In this document: positions 1-11,845 of the stretch, in pieces | How the letters are laid out: every line of letters begins with the position of its first letter | Numbering within the stretch: the first letter of the stretch is position 1 | Source of the DNA: Rhyacophila brunnea | Lineage: Eukaryota > Arthropoda > Insecta > Trichoptera > Rhyacophilidae | DNA: 64,000 nucleotides | NCBI GenBank assembly: GCA_022495005.1 | Contig: JAGYXB010001753.1 | Coordinates: 1,798,001-1,862,000, forward strand | Direction: 5' to 3' | Program-made: the position numbers and the translations under genes | The notes under the pieces: generated by a model | What the model saw: only the letters and a program-made list of their open reading frames with translations | Database searches by the model: none | What the model was told of the DNA's origin: nothing

Positions 1-1376
1 GGTTACTCCGATACTTGTGACAGAAAAGGCAACAGATAGATTACATTGTCAGCCAAATACGACAGCTTTACGAGTCAACTTGAGATTTCCAGAAGAAAAA
101 TTATGTCCCATTTCATTCAGCACTTACCTAATAATAATGAGTATCATGGCATTATAACATACTAGATCAGGGGTCGGGTAACCGGGTAAATTACCCCAAA
201 TGTGGTACTAATTAAAATTTAGAGGGTAATAAAAGCTCAAAATTTAATATGCGATACCCAAAACTCTAAAGTTGTGATTATATTATGATGCACGTCGCGT
301 AATGTCACGCTGTCACGGCGGTGAATATTTTGAACGATCACCACCTCTGTAAATCCTGTGATGGAGAGTGCCAACTCTAATGTATTAGAACTTTGAATAA
401 TTATTCATTATTCATGCTAATTTCAATTAATTTTAACAATTTCTACGTATGCGTACGTTAAAATTACTCAGTGACATCTCTAGACAAAATGCCGCTCTTG
501 GACAGCGCCAAAATGCCGCCCCATTTTTGTATGAGTACAGTATTTTGTATCATCCGTGCACGTGTCATTTATGGTCACCATGGACGTTGAAGGTCAACGG
601 AAGTAAACTAGACATCGCGAACCCGATAAAAATGACAGTCCTGTTGAACCTTTTATGTTAATTAATACATTTTGTTTCCAACCAGTGAGCTGATTTTTTA
701 ATGGAAAGATAATTTCATTATTACTAACTTTATGTAGGTAGCTATTTCTATATATACCAAATGATTCTCCTCGATTTGCCGCCCTTCAAGTAACTGCCGC
801 CCCCAAGCGACGCTCAATCTGCCTAACCCCACGGGACGTCACTGAAATTACTTGCGATATTGAATCCATAGATAATATTTTGAAAAGCACCCAACCTGCA
901 TACCATAGATAATAGACCAAATTCTAATAGAAAATACATAGTGCCAACCGCTAAAAACAAACAACACGCGATTTTGACATGAGTCCGAATATGTGTAGGC
1001 ATGTAGAAAAAGATAAAAAAACGAATCATGCAGGTGTCGATGCAGTGTGGTACAACGTGAGGTGACTTCATTGTTGTTCTGTTGATTTCGGCAGATTTTT
1101 CTAACTGACAATGTTCATTTGAAGTTTCAGAAGATTTCAAAATGTGCTACGGGATGGGAGCACCAGTCTGATAACATTTTAAGTACCTACCAATAAAAAC
1201 GACATTGCACACTCTTTTCCCGTAGCGGCATCCTACTGTGACGTCACGTGATAGTACGCGACATGCATCATAATATAATCACAACTTTAGTGCTCTAATG
1301 GGTTTAATCTAATGCATCGCGCTCGAAGTACCTACATACGTAAATCATCATTATTCTGAATCTAACATATCACAAT
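1..1376. other. Unassigned AT-rich DNA
   Basis: No coding region, RNA gene or bounded repeat was recognised here. Short open frames in 449-661 and 823-1140 have no recognisable domain and no splice or promoter context, so I treat them as chance. Confidence 0.4.
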
Positions 1377-1571
1377 ATGGCTCTTCACGGTGTGGATTGT
1401 ACATATTTTAAAATACTTGGTACAGGAGTTGATTGCTATCCATTCGTTAAACCAATCAACCTACGGAACAACGCGTTATCAGGATTACATATGAACGAGG
1501 AGGTAAACAAATTAAAAGCATTTGTCCAATCGAATAGATATCGAAAAATAATTGTTCCTAATTTGAATTAA
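1377..1571 (+). other. Short open frame, 64 codons, unrecognised
   Basis: An ATG-started frame ending in TAA encodes a soluble-looking 64-residue peptide with two cysteines and no signal peptide or membrane segment. The base composition is less AT-biased than its surroundings, and this is the only reason to list it. I recognise no family. It could be one exon of a host gene, a transposon fragment or chance. No splice acceptor or donor was convincing. Confidence 0.15.
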
Positions 1572-2568
1572 GTTAAACACAGAGCGCTTTCGATGGTTTT
1601 ACAAGTGTTTGTGATTACGCTTCTCCACACATCCTGTCATCGCGTCTCTAATGAGTCTATTTGTGCATCGATAAGCAACCAGAAGCACAGACTATCGAAG
1701 AGGTAACTGAGTATACATAATGCGATGCCATTATTCATCTGAAAAGCTTCCGGTAAAAGCACCAGACCACACAGGCGGCAGGAACAAGTTTTAGTTATTG
1801 CAGTAAATCCGTACTGAAATTAATAAAGGCATTGTGGAGTTTGTATAATATTAATTTAATTAATAACAAATTCAAAACGTTTACAACATGGCGTGAAAAA
1901 CAAATAACAGTATTTAAAAATAATGATATAGAAGCAGTATTAGAATGAGTTATTAAAGCAGAACCAATTTTAAACACATCCTCACGTAGGTGTAATTGTA
2001 ATATATCAATATCCGAAACGATTTGGTTGAACACAGTTATTGCCGTCCAATTGACATTACCAATAGCAGGTTAGTTCTGTACAAACTGGGAGAAAAAATA
2101 ACGGATTTTCTCGATTCCTAAGATAGTTATAGTTACATACTGACATGACCCGGCTCACGGCTAGCTCAATAATGCTACCGGGCCGTCACTGAGGAGACTA
2201 GTGATGAACTAGGAGAGGTGGATCTCCTTTGTAGTATCACAACTTTTGAATTCCCGAATAAAACTCTCAGCTGGTGTGGTGCCGAATTTATCCAGGTACC
2301 AGAGTTCACGGTCACACAATAAGGTTAACTGTCATTGTTCCCGTAATTAAATCTCATTAAAGTATCAGTAAACTATTTATTTGTTCACTATAGGATCTCT
2401 GTGAAATCTTTCACAAATTCCCAAAAAGTCACACCTAATTCAGAGAATGTATACGCAGATATTCTTTGGATATTTTTAATTCATGAAATATTTTCCCATA
2501 AGAAAGAAAATATAAATTATTCTTTGGTCACACAGTATTAGGTTTATAAAAGAATAGAAATTATTTTA
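1572..2568. other. Unassigned; possible solo-LTR-like piece near 2145-2340
   Basis: The segment around 2140-2340 is more GC-rich than its neighbours. It contains a potential polyadenylation signal (AATAAA near 2259) followed closely by CTGGTGTGGTGCC, an arrangement reminiscent of the end of an LTR. No second copy and no target duplication was found, so the assignment is only a suggestion. Confidence 0.2.
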
Positions 2569-2775
2569 TTGTTGTTTATAAAGTTTATTTATGTTCACAG
2601 CATATTTACAAATATTTATTTGTGTTTACAAACTTGTTTACAAAAGGTTTGCTTAATGTTTACAAATTTATTTACTAAAATTTGTTTTTATGTTTACAAA
2701 TTTATTTACCAAAACTTGTTTTATAATTATGTTTACTTAATAAAGTTTCAAAAATTTATTTTATAATCCCGAAAA
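2569..2775. repeat. Degenerate tandem repeat, TTTACAAATTTATT-like units
   Basis: About 200 bp are built from imperfect, irregularly spaced units resembling GTTTACAAATTTATT and GTTTACAAACTTGTTT. The apparent 65-codon open frame here is a by-product of the repeat and is rich in Phe, Tyr and Leu. Confidence 0.55.
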
Positions 2776-2905
2776 GATTTGTAAAATTTATTATTACAGA
2801 CTGAGTTTATTAATTTGTTTTTGTAAAACAAATCCGATCGCGTAATTTATCCCGATTACGTCACCTCGTATGATGAGTAATGAAAAATAAAATTACTCCG
2901 CGTGT

Positions 2906-3003
2906 ACGTCACTACCGGCAGATACGTGCTATTCGCGCTGCGTTTTAGCGGCCGACGTCACTACCGACAGATACGAGATATTCGCGCTACGTTTTGCCCG
3001 CCG
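2906..3003. repeat. Two-copy tandem duplication, 49-bp unit
   Basis: Two adjacent, GC-richer copies begin with ACGTCACTACCG at 2906 and 2955. They stay similar to the end of each unit (ATTCGCGCT then CGTTTT). A few substitutions distinguish them, so the duplication is not brand new. Confidence 0.7.
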
Positions 3004-4866
3004 GAGGGGACTTACTGGTACGTATGTATCGCGAATTTACTGAGAACCATGTCTCCCAACTTAGCAGTGAGGACTGCTGCTTGCTGAAGATCGCTGGTGA
3101 AGAGTGTAGAAACTAATGATTTTACGGGAAAAGTGGTCGCCTTTTATACCCTTCGGATAGAGGTTTAACAGGAAACAGTCCGTAAGGGATAGCAGATGTA
3201 TATCTTTCTCTCACGGGATGAATTTACGTATATCTCCCGTTCCTGGCAACTTTCTAATAGAGATATCTTCTAATTTAGTCGGGTTAAATTTACTCTACTT
3301 TATTTTCGCAAAATTAAGACTTAATAGGGGTGTTTTAAGCACCCTCTAGAACATGTCCCTTAAATGCGCAGTTGGGATGACGTAAGCAAAATAGTTGATT
3401 TTATATGATTTTTCGTGTTCAAACGAAGGGGAAAGTTTCTAGCTTTCCAACGAGGTATCGGAATAAGTATTCGGGTACTAAATAAGGGAATGGCAGTCTT
3501 TAAATTTAAAATGTCAAAATGAAAGGTTGACACCCACGTACTAGTCCTTTCCACCACTCTTGGCCTTTTTAGGCCAATAGAATTTTACTAAGTTTTAATA
3601 AAACTGTTTGGAGCCGCAGAAACTTTCTCATTCGATATTTACTTTTCGGACGAATATTATTACGAGAAAATACTATAATATTATACTTAACATTTCAACT
3701 TAAATATATAAATGCTTAATCCTAACAAGATGTTATACACGAACAGTTACTAACTTATTTAATCTTGCATAGTGACTTTTACATAGTAATCTGAATGTAA
3801 CCTTGAATCTATTTTTACCTCGCGAGCTAGCACAGCTGGGCCGTGCTTTTGCCAGAAATAGATTTTCTTTAAAGTTCAAGGTTGCGCGAGAATTCGTAAT
3901 TTTAGTTGTAATATTTGATTCTTTTATTACTTAGGATGTGATTAAGATTTATTATTATTTATGGGTAGAAACCCATCTATACCAGAATCTTAAGTTTTCC
4001 CAATGGCTACTTTTACAATATTCATTACAGTCAGCAAGTTATAGCATTAACAAAATCTATAATTATAATTACGCGTCTATAAACATAGATACGCGTTTAC
4101 AGTATTTTTATAACGGTAGTTAGCTTCTATCTTGTATTGATAAAATTAGTATAAAAATTCTTTATTCACAATTATACAATATATAAATTCATAAATATTC
4201 AATTTTCTTTTCCAAATTTCATACACTTCCATTATTGCTATAAAAGTTATTGAAGCATGTACTTGCTAAATTTTACGTAAACAATCTCTCCCATAACTTA
4301 TTTTCTAAGTTTAATGGAGATTTCCCGGAAATTATTTCCAAAATACATCGCGCTGAGCTTACGCGGTGTGACATTCGAGGCCTGTGGTCACAGCGTTCCA
4401 ATTACACTTTAGCAGTCTCGATTTTTCGGAGGCGAAATTCTTTACGTAAAATTTTATTACATTTACAAAGAAAAGGTTAACAACATACATTTTACTTCCT
4501 ATTACTAAACGATTACGCTACTGGTTACCTGTTCAAGGTCTCTTTCGACCATTTCTTCTCTGCTTCTTCCATAATTTAGAACCATGGGACTTATATATCC
4601 TGTCTGAACCGTGTCGTGAGGTTGTCGCAAGGCTATTGAGAAGTAGAATTGACTACAAGGCTAGATTTGTATAGTTATGTCGTTAAACCATACTCTGCCA
4701 CAAACACTAACTGAAGGTCGGCGTTTCTGCTCGTGTCAATACAATGAATGTGTATTATTAGAATATTAAATTTAATATGAATGTGCTTAGAACTCACTAA
4801 GTTAATAATGTCCGTATGAGCCATGGTTTTCCAAAGTGGGGTTGTATTGGGGGTGTGTATGACCAC
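3004..4866. other. Unassigned AT-rich DNA
   Basis: No gene recognised. Small inverted words occur (for example around 3325-3345), but no element boundaries or duplicated flanks could be established. Confidence 0.4.
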
Positions 4867-5271
4867 CATGGCCCCCACATCCTGAAGCGGGCCCCCAGGC
4901 TAGGATGTTTGGCGGGGCCCCCTACCTACCGCTAAGGGTAAAGTCAGTGTGACACGCTGCAGTAGCGTTTTCCAAATGGCGTACGCGGTAAAATTATGGT
5001 GTATTTTTAACGTTTTATATATTTTTAATAATATGTACTTACATCCATTTGAATTGTGGAGTTGTCGAGTATCGGGCACACAGTAAAAAATTGCATCGTA
5101 CAACCAAATATTTTTAATTATCAATATCATTATGACTTTTTTTTACTATTAGAGCAAATTTATGATACGCGTTTATCTCACTCATCTGGTCGACTCGTCA
5201 CGCCAGGCCCTTCCTGACCCCGGGCCCCTAGGCTAGAGCATTGTCAGCCCCCCCCCCCTTGTGGGGCCATG
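4867..5271. mobile_element. hAT-type MITE, GGCCCC family, copy 1
   Basis: A 405-bp element with terminal inverted repeats CATGGCCCCCAC / GTGGGGCCATG. It is flanked by a perfect 8-bp direct repeat ATGACCAC (4859-4866 and 5272-5279), the duplication length typical of hAT transposition. It has GC-rich ends and an AT-rich core, and no coding capacity. Two relatives lie at 10022-10441 and 60573-60955. Confidence 0.88.
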
Positions 5272-5279
5272 ATGACCAC

Positions 5280-5656
5280 ACAGTACACGCCACGTGCGAT
5301 CATACACGGAATCTCACGGTTTAATTCAGATATACTTGTACGTTCTCGGTAATCTTCGACGCAATTGTCACCGATCGGCGAGTGAATCGAGCACTGAAAA
5401 TATGACGTACAAATAACTATTTTCCTTTCGATAATTCGTCACCTGATTATTTTCCGATTGCCATTCTGCAAGGTATGCCTACTTTTCACTCTCTAGAATC
5501 TCGTAGGTCACTTCTGCTCTTGAAACATTTTTGCCTGTTATCGCGAGGGATGCTTTCCAATCTTGGTGTCGTCCTAAAGAATTTGAATTCACATGCGCCT
5601 GTCAACTACCTACGTGGTCGCAGCCATGATTTATTCTGGATCTGAACTGCTTCCTC
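5280..5656. other. Unassigned
   Basis: No recognisable gene, repeat boundary or RNA. Confidence 0.4.
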
Positions 5657-5965
5657 GTGTCAAACCTATCAGGCACCATTAGCGAGGGGTGCAAGACTAG
5701 TCAATGCTCTCCCCAAAGATGTGTTATGTATTTTGTATTCGAAATTTTATTTTTCTGTGTACAATTGTATGTTTTTTGTTTTCAAAATGTTATTTTTCCG
5801 TATAAAATTGTACTTATGTCTTTATTATTATTAGTATTATATATTATTCTCTTCTTCTGTCTTGTGAGGGTAATATTTTTTATAATCATGTTGCGAACGT
5901 CTTGAATTTAGATTTGTTAGGTCCACAACATTTTTGTTTTCTTAAATAAATAAATAAAATAAATT
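5657..5965 (+). repeat. Possible non-LTR retrotransposon 3' tail
   Basis: The segment ends in an (AAAT)n-like tail (TTAAATAAATAAATAAA near 5942-5963), as many insect non-LTR elements do. The words preceding the tail (GCGAACGTCTTGAATTTAGATTTG) recur in similar form near 11034-11060. The link to a LINE is inferred from this tail and recurrence only; no protein domain is readable. Confidence 0.3.
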
Positions 5966-6089
5966 ATTCTATTTCGGCCATGACTCCAGCTATCCAAAGT
6001 AATATTTTTTCACGCTCGGTGGCGATCGTGGCGAACGGTCAAGACAAACGATCGGCGTGACAATCTGCCAATGTAATTTGAGTTTTAGA

Positions 6090-6455
6090 TAAAGTTGGCA
6101 GCCAGGGAACTCAGAAATAATGGGAACTGAAATACATAACGGGTAAGGCGATAGCAGGTAACTGACTCGAGTATGGAAGAATCCGGGTTAAACTTACACA
6201 CGTGTCAAGAATACCTTGTACGTCTAATACTGAAAACTGCTCTCGGTGTATGCATTTACGCTCATTTAATGTTGGTGTATTACACACACTATTGCACGTG
6301 CATAATGCGTGCTTCATTTTCATAAGACACTCACACATTCAAAAACCTGCATCAAGATGCGGCGTATTGAATATAGCCTATCGGTATTATATTTATTATC
6401 TGTTCTGTGTTGGCAGCCCTATCAACAACACCACGTATATTTTACATTTGGTGTA
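6090..6455 (+). repeat. Dispersed repeat R2, copy 1
   Basis: Resembles 48702-48960 over about 260 bp, sharing GCCAGGGAACTCAGAAATA, the ACACGTGTCAAGAATAC block and GAATATAGCCTATCGG. A shorter third copy is at 63068-63170. No protein is encoded. The adjoining mariner copy (6460-7762) lies just downstream of this repeat. Confidence 0.7.
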
Positions 6456-6459
6456 TGTA

Positions 6460-7762
6460 CGAGGGTGGGTCAATAATTCCTTAGAAAAAAGCATTAAAAC
6501 AGTTTTTATTTTTGTATTTTTTTTTTATTTCTCAACATAATCTCCTTGGAGCTCAATACACTTGGTTAGACGTTTCTCATTTTTTTTAAACCGTCAGAAA
6601 AATAAGTTTTCGGAAGGTCCTCAAAATAAGCATTTGTCCGATCGATGACTTCTTCATTTGAAAAAAAACGTTGTCCACTTAGCCATTTTTTTAAGTTTGG
6701 GAAAAGGAAAAAGTCACTGGGGGCTAAATCTGGCGAATACGGTGGGTGGTCGACCAATTCGAACTTCAATTCTTCAATTTTAGCCATTGATCGTAAACAT
6801 GTGTGAACACGGGCATTATCCTGATGAAAGAGGATTTTTTTCCTGTTTAAATGAGGCCGTTTTTCTTCAATTTTGTTTTTTAGCTGGTCCAATAAAGATG
6901 CATAATAATCCCCTGTTATTGTTTTTCCTTTTTCCAAATAGTCAACGAAAATAATTTCACGTGCATCCCAAAATACAGTAGCCATAACCTTACCAGCTGA
7001 TTTTACGGTTTTCGCCTTCTTTGGACATGGTTCGCCTTTCGCAATCCACTGCTTTGACTGTTCTTTCGTCTCGGGAGTATAGTGGTGTATCCATGTTTCA
7101 TCTACAGTCACAAAGCGATGAAAAAATTCATCCGGATTGCGTTGCATGAGCGACAACAGGGCTTTAGAGGCCACCACCCTATTGCGTTTATTGTCGACTG
7201 TGAGCAAACGCGGCACCCATCTTGCAGAAATATTTTTCATGCCCAATTTGTCATGTAAAATAGAAATGACGCTACCTTTTGAGATCCCTGTAACCTCAAT
7301 TATCTCACTCAACTTTAATCTTCGGTCACTTAACACCATATCGTGGATTTTATTGATCATTTCTGGTGTAGTCACCTCTACAGGACGTCCTGAGCGTGGT
7401 TCATCCTTTGTTGATGTACGACCACGTTTAAATTCAATTAACCAGTTATAAATAGTTGCAAGTGAAGGAGCAGATATGCCGTGAACTAAATCCAACTCAT
7501 TTTTTATTTCCTTTGCTGTTAACCCTTTTATATTAAAATGTTTAATAACAGCTCTAAACTCAATTTTCTCCATTTTCCATTTTTCCATTTTCCACAAGCA
7601 AATTTTTTTTTTAAATGTACGAGAAACACACAACAACCCGACCAATCTGATTGAAACTTCGCAGCATACTGAATCGGTAGTGCCGCTGCATGAAAACAAA
7701 CCGCTTACAGTACTAGTCGCGCCACCTGTCGGCTTTTCTAAGGACTTATTGACCCACCCTCG
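6460..7762 (-). mobile_element. mariner transposon, copy 1
   Basis: A 1303-bp Tc1/mariner element flanked by the TA dinucleotide (6458-6459, 7763-7764). The terminal inverted repeats begin CGAGGGTGGGTCAATAA and match over about 29 bp with one mismatch. A transposase gene fills the interior on the minus strand. It is nearly identical along its length to 14531-15821, so both derive from a recent burst. Confidence 0.95.
6566..7573 (-). CDS. mariner transposase (C-terminus frameshifted)
   Basis: DDE/D transposase that cuts and pastes the surrounding mariner element in the nucleus. From the Met at 7573 the frame has about 336 residues, close to the usual mariner length of about 345-350. The N-terminal third contains paired helix-turn-helix regions (an LTAKEI-type HTH, then a second one around SDRRLKLSEI). 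The catalytic triad fits D,D34D: Asp in VDETWIHHY, Asp in HQDNARVH, and Asp in YSPDLAPSD, with 34 residues between the last two. The frame could run upstream to 7699, but that extra part lies in the terminal region and is not conserved in the second copy, so I prefer 7573. One base is missing near 6580 relative to the second copy, so the last about 15 residues are replaced by a short wrong-frame tail. Subfamily resembles the vertumnana/rosa-like group, with low confidence. Confidence 0.88.
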   Translation of the reverse strand: MEKIEFRAVIKHFNIKGLTAKEIKNELDLVHGISAPSLATIYNWLIEFKRGRTSTKDEPRSGRPVEVTTPEMINKIHDMVLSDRRLKLSEIIEVTGISKGSVISILHDKLGMKNISARWVPRLLTVDNKRNRVVASKALLSLMQRNPDEFFHRFVTVDETWIHHYTPETKEQSKQWIAKGEPCPKKAKTVKSAGKVMATVFWDAREIIFVDYLEKGKTITGDYYASLLDQLKNKIEEKRPHLNRKKILFHQDNARVHTCLRSMAKIEELKFELVDHPPYSPDLAPSDFFLFPNLKKWLSGQRFFSNEEVIDRTNAYFEDLPKTYFSDGLKKMRNV

Positions 7763-7764
7763 TA

Positions 7765-8218
7765 TTACAATACCTATGTCCTATATGAATATGATACCTA
7801 CTAAATACTTGCATTTTAAAGATTTCTCACAATATTTTTATGTTGTAGGTGATATAGGTGAATAATTTTAAATCGCCTAAGGTAAAGTACATAGATTTTA
7901 TCGACATTTCCTTCACGATAGCGTTCAATAAACAGCCGCGATTTCAAAATAAACACATTAACTACAGTAAAATGCATTGGTGCGATGCATCCAGTCGCTT
8001 TAGGAACAGCCGTTCTGTTTTTTTTACGACCGCACTTTGGCTTTTATTAAATTGAACTAAAACAAAGGCTTGAGAGAGATATATATATATATATATACAT
8101 ACACGTGATGCATTATTTTGTAAATAATATCAAGGTATCGTTTATTGAAGTAATATCGCTTGATGAGTGAATAATGGGAAACGTAAAATATACCATAGGC
8201 GAAATACCAATTCCAAAC
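7765..8218. other. Unassigned; short (TA)n near 8080-8098
   Basis: Between the mariner copy and the Tigger-like element. Only a TA microsatellite was recognised. Confidence 0.4.
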
Positions 8219-9391
8219 CAGTGGAACCTCGATCTATCGTTCCCGCATTCATCGTTCTTTTTTAAATGTCCCGGCCAAACACCCATAAGAACAGTGTTAA
8301 ATAATCCCGCATTCATCGTTCCCCGATCTATCGTTTCCCTCGATCTATCGTCGAAATATTACGGTCCCGTCAACAATTTTACCCCGATTGATCGTTTTAC
8401 TACTCAAAAGTAGGGATTCCAATCCCGGAATCCCGAGCTATTTTAGATACCTATGAATCCCGGGATTGATAAACATAATCCCGGGATTTCGGGATTGATT
8501 TTTTTATCAATTTTTATGGAAAATAAAATAAAAGCGAAAATAAAACAGAAAAAATACTTTTAATAAAAAATAACTACATTAGAAATAAACTGAGTTTGAA
8601 TGAAGTTCGATTTATACCCATGTGTAGGTTGCCGATTCATTTTATTTTTTCACATGAATTATTAAAAATGAGAAAGATTGGAAAAAAACAATGCTTCGCA
8701 CTTTTAACAAAGTAATTCTACCATGATATCATACGTTTTACGGCAGTTTCATATTTGGCTGACTAATTAGATTTATGATGCGGAAAGGCCATAAGTACGC
8801 CATGATTATTTGCTTTACTATTTGAAATCTCGCTAATCCATTCATTATGTCTTTACTATCAGAAACAGCAATCTCATATTATCACATTATTATTTATATT
8901 ACAATATTATTTACTCCATTAAACTTGTGTATTTCCAAGATTGAACGTAAACAATATTAACAATAAATGTCTTAAATAGTATAAATTATACTAGATTTAT
9001 TTTTGACCGATTTTATCAATGTTATTTGTAAATATAAAAATTTCATATTAACAATGGAAAAAAATGCCAATCCCGGGATTGTCAAATTGTAATCCCGAAA
9101 TCCCGGGATCAGAATTTTGGCTCGGGATTGGATTCCCTACTCAAAAGTAAGTGGTCACTGTTTGAATTAAAATGCCAGACTCCAAAGAGGCAACTCACTA
9201 TGAAAGACTTCTTTGTAAAAATATGAATTGTCTGATTCTATTTCACTATTATTTAAAAAAAAAAAATATGATAGTTAAACAAGTTTTTTGAAAATGTTAC
9301 CAGACAAGTGTTTTTCTTACTTTTTGGAATTTCCCGCATTAATCGTTTCTTTTGGAGGGGCCCTTAAAAACGATAGATCGGGGTTCCACTG
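8219..9391. mobile_element. pogo/Tigger-like element, non-autonomous, split by a hAT insertion
   Basis: The ends CAGTGGAACCTCGATCTATCG (8219 on) and CGATAGATCGGGGTTCCACTG (ending 9391, followed by TA) are inverted repeats of the Tigger/pogo kind. Subterminal CGATCTATCGT words repeat at the left end (8229, 8331, 8341 regions). No transposase remains. The middle is occupied by an unrelated element at 8411-9139. A related right end lies at about 24650-24710. Confidence 0.75.
8411..9139. mobile_element. hAT-type MITE, TAGGGATTCC family, copy 1
   Basis: A 729-bp element with ends TAGGGATTCCAATCCCG / CGGGATTGGATTCCCTA. It is flanked by the perfect 8-bp duplication CTCAAAAG (8403-8410, 9140-9147). 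Several CCCGGGATT words sit near both ends. It is non-coding. A second copy with its own different 8-bp duplication lies at 21362-22050, which proves transposition. Confidence 0.9.
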
Positions 9392-9540
9392 TAACTTATA
9401 TTTTAATTCTAGAATATTTTTTAATTTCTTTATTTGTTTTACGATTGCTGTATTATACAAGAATAGATAAAAAGAAAAAATCACTGACAAAATTGATGTA
9501 ATTGGCTGTATACTAGAATAAAATTATTGCTGCAACTCTG
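9392..9540. other. Unassigned
   Basis: AT-rich DNA between the Tigger-like right end and an R3 fragment. Nothing recognised. Confidence 0.4.
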
Positions 9541-9559
9541 TTTATTGGAAGCCAGACAG

Positions 9560-9700
9560 GAACAACAGCCGATTCATGATTCATGGCCGATTTTGGCAAA
9601 ATTCATGAATTCGGCTATTATCAAAATTTGTTTGTTGCTGGCTTCCATTAAAAAATAGACAAGAACCGATTTAAATTTAAATTCTAGCGTATACTTATCC
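9560..9700 (+). repeat. Dispersed repeat R3, partial copy
   Basis: Shares GATTTTGGCAAAATTCATGAATT and the following GCTGGCTTC block with 13200-13350 and, inverted, with 29890-30010. Confidence 0.6.
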
Positions 9701-10013
9701 CGGTCGCACATAGAAGCTCGACAGCAACGCGTCGAACTTGTCGATGTGATTTTGTTGTCACTCGCAAAACACAATATGTAACATAATGTGCTTCTGGACA
9801 TCAGTCGGGACATTACAGTTGGGACAAAAAACATCAGCTTGTCGCGTATAACAAATTTTACTCGATATGGGGCAAATGCATAAGAGAAAAATGTCGCATT
9901 GGTGCATGTTCAGAAGCTGCTTTTTCATTAGTTTCGGTCAGCCGCGTGACGTCACTGTCCCGGCGTAGTCTCGTCTGTACGCACGGAAGAGAGTTACAAC
10001 ATTGCGTTCGATG
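9701..10013. other. Unassigned
   Basis: Moderately GC-richer than average (for example 9930-10000), but no gene, RNA or bounded repeat recognised. Confidence 0.4.
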
Positions 10014-10021
10014 ATCATACA

Positions 10022-10441
10022 CATGGCCCCCCAGAAGGGGGGGCTGACAGGGCTTGGGGGCCCGGGCTCAGGAGGGGCCTGGAGAGGCGATTCGACCAGA
10101 TAAGTGAGATAAATACACATCACAAATTTGATTTAATAGTAAAAAAAAATCGCCTGCGGTCCTATTTTCCTTGAATAGTATCTATTATTATTTTAAATTA
10201 TGTGGTTGTACGATAAAATATTTAATTGTGTATCGATACTCGACATCTCGATAATTTTATTCAAATCGATGTATTAAAAGTATACAATAAAACACTAAAT
10301 ACCTATACACATTATTTTTTCCGCGTACACCATTTGGAAAACGCTACTGTAGAGCGTTACACTGCCTTTATCCTTAGCGATAGGTAGGGGGGCCCGCCAA
10401 AGCTCCAAGCCTGGGGCCCGTTTCACGATGTGGGGCCCATG
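10022..10441. mobile_element. hAT-type MITE, GGCCCC family, copy 2
   Basis: A 420-bp relative of 4867-5271 with ends CATGGCCCCCCAG / TGGGGCCCATG and a perfect 8-bp duplication ATCATACA (10014-10021, 10442-10449). It is inserted in the opposite orientation to copy 1, judged by the polarity of the GGGGGGCTGACAGGGC block. Non-coding. Confidence 0.88.
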
Positions 10442-10549
10442 ATCATACATATTATCTCAGTCGAGACGATTCTCTATGTGCGACCGGGCTTACGTTACGT
10501 TACATGTAGGTAAAATGGCGAATATTCAATAAATCGTTGTTGTAATATC

Positions 10550-10650
10550 ACGTCGTAGTTGGTAGAGCGGCCGTCTCTTTATAATGTGTATAATGTATAT
10601 GTAGCCTGGATCTCGGGTTCAAAACTTCAATTTGTGAAAAATGCGTTTTT
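10550..10650 (+). mobile_element. tRNA-derived SINE head, family B
   Basis: An A-box-like TAGTTGGTAGAGCGG (10556-10570) and a B-box-like GGGTTCAAAAC (about 10615-10625) lie in the order expected for an RNA polymerase III promoter. They are too far apart for a working tRNA and the cloverleaf is not kept. A related minus-strand copy is at 62768-62970. Confidence 0.5.
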
Positions 10651-10727
10651 TTTGTATTATGTTTATATAATTGATCCACCGCAAAGGGTAGGTAGGGCAA
10701 ATAGCTAAATTTGGCGAAGGATGGAAG

Positions 10728-11345
10728 TAGGCTGTGGAGATACGACATAAATAGTGCACACTACACTTTGTCAATCATATTTATATGTTTTCATTGAACT
10801 AGGTATACAAATTGCTGGTGGTGTTGGTAAGTTTTTAAAATGCAATTAAACCCTGACGAAACCAAACTATCACAGTGGAGGTAGGTTGTGGAGAACCGAC
10901 AAATAGTGGACATTTTATTAGTCATACTTATTTGTTCTCATTGAATTTCAAACTGCTTTTGTGATACTGCATATATTTATTTCTACGTTACACTGTTTAT
11001 TAAAACTATATCTTTGTTTTAAAATCTCATGCTACGAACGTCTTAAATTTATAATTTGTAATGTTCACCGTATATATACAAAAAAAAAGAATTTGAAGAC
11101 TACAGATGGTGTTGGTTAGTTTTTAAAATTCCAGAAGCCTAACCAAATCATAATAGATAAAAAATATTCCATCTATAAAATATCTAAAATTATGTTCTAA
11201 TATTTAGATATTTTTCAGATAGACGAATATTTTTGGCATGGTTTACGCAGGGTTTAATTGACTTTTAGAAATTAACCAACACCATCTGCAATAGTATGTA
11301 TTCTAAGTTCAATGAAAACAAATAATAGTGTCTGATAATGTTTAA
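10728..11345. repeat. Dispersed repeat R7 with internal foldback
   Basis: Words such as TAGTGCACAC, TTTTCATTGAAC and GGTGTTGGT recur at 44427-44895. The sub-block 11103-11288 is an imperfect palindrome: CAGATGGTGTTGGTTAG at the left and ACCAACACCATCTG at the right, with further pairing through GGATATTTT-type inner words. Probably a foldback MITE family; boundaries uncertain. Confidence 0.55.
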
Positions 11346-11429
11346 TGTGCAATGTTTATGCCGGATCTCGGAAGAATAATAATTCATAATCAGTCCGAAT
11401 TATATTATTGACATGTTACCACACTAATA

Positions 11430-11845
11430 ATTACAAGATAAAAAGAACTTTTTATATACGTTTTTAAATTATCTGTTGAATCATATAAACTTGACTTGAC
11501 TAGCTTAAACGAACAAAAAAATTTGCACTTTGTCAATTTGACATTTCATATTGATTTCCATAGTAACGCACGTATATATTAATAATTTAGTTGCTACGAC
11601 CCCAGAAACCTAGCAACCAATAATAGTGTTTTACTTTTTACTGATTTTTCTGAAATAACTTTCCATACAAAACAGAATTAACTGAAAATGAATTCAATTC
11701 TGCTTAGATGGCTAACAGTATTAAAAGAATGCATTGGCATCGTGTTCTGATATATTCTAAAGTCTAAATGATAAGTCTAAATGTCTAGCTAGTCAGTTAA
11801 AAATCGATTGCAAGATTTGTACCGGACAAACAAGAATACGACCTA
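11430..11845 (+). repeat. Dispersed repeat R1, copy 1
   Basis: About 400 bp running from AATTACAAGATAAAAAGAAC to the ACCGGACAAACAAGAAT block. Copies occur at 12559-13063 (+), 23334-23787 (-) and 49575-49853 (+). It is non-coding and its element class is not resolved. Confidence 0.75.

Noticed and set aside
2569..2775. CRISPR-like or regulatory array
   Set aside because: Units are irregular and degenerate without constant spacers; simple AT-rich tandem repeat in a eukaryote.
7137..7451. Plus-strand frames opposite the transposases (also 15153-15521)
   Set aside because: Antisense shadows of the mariner transposase.
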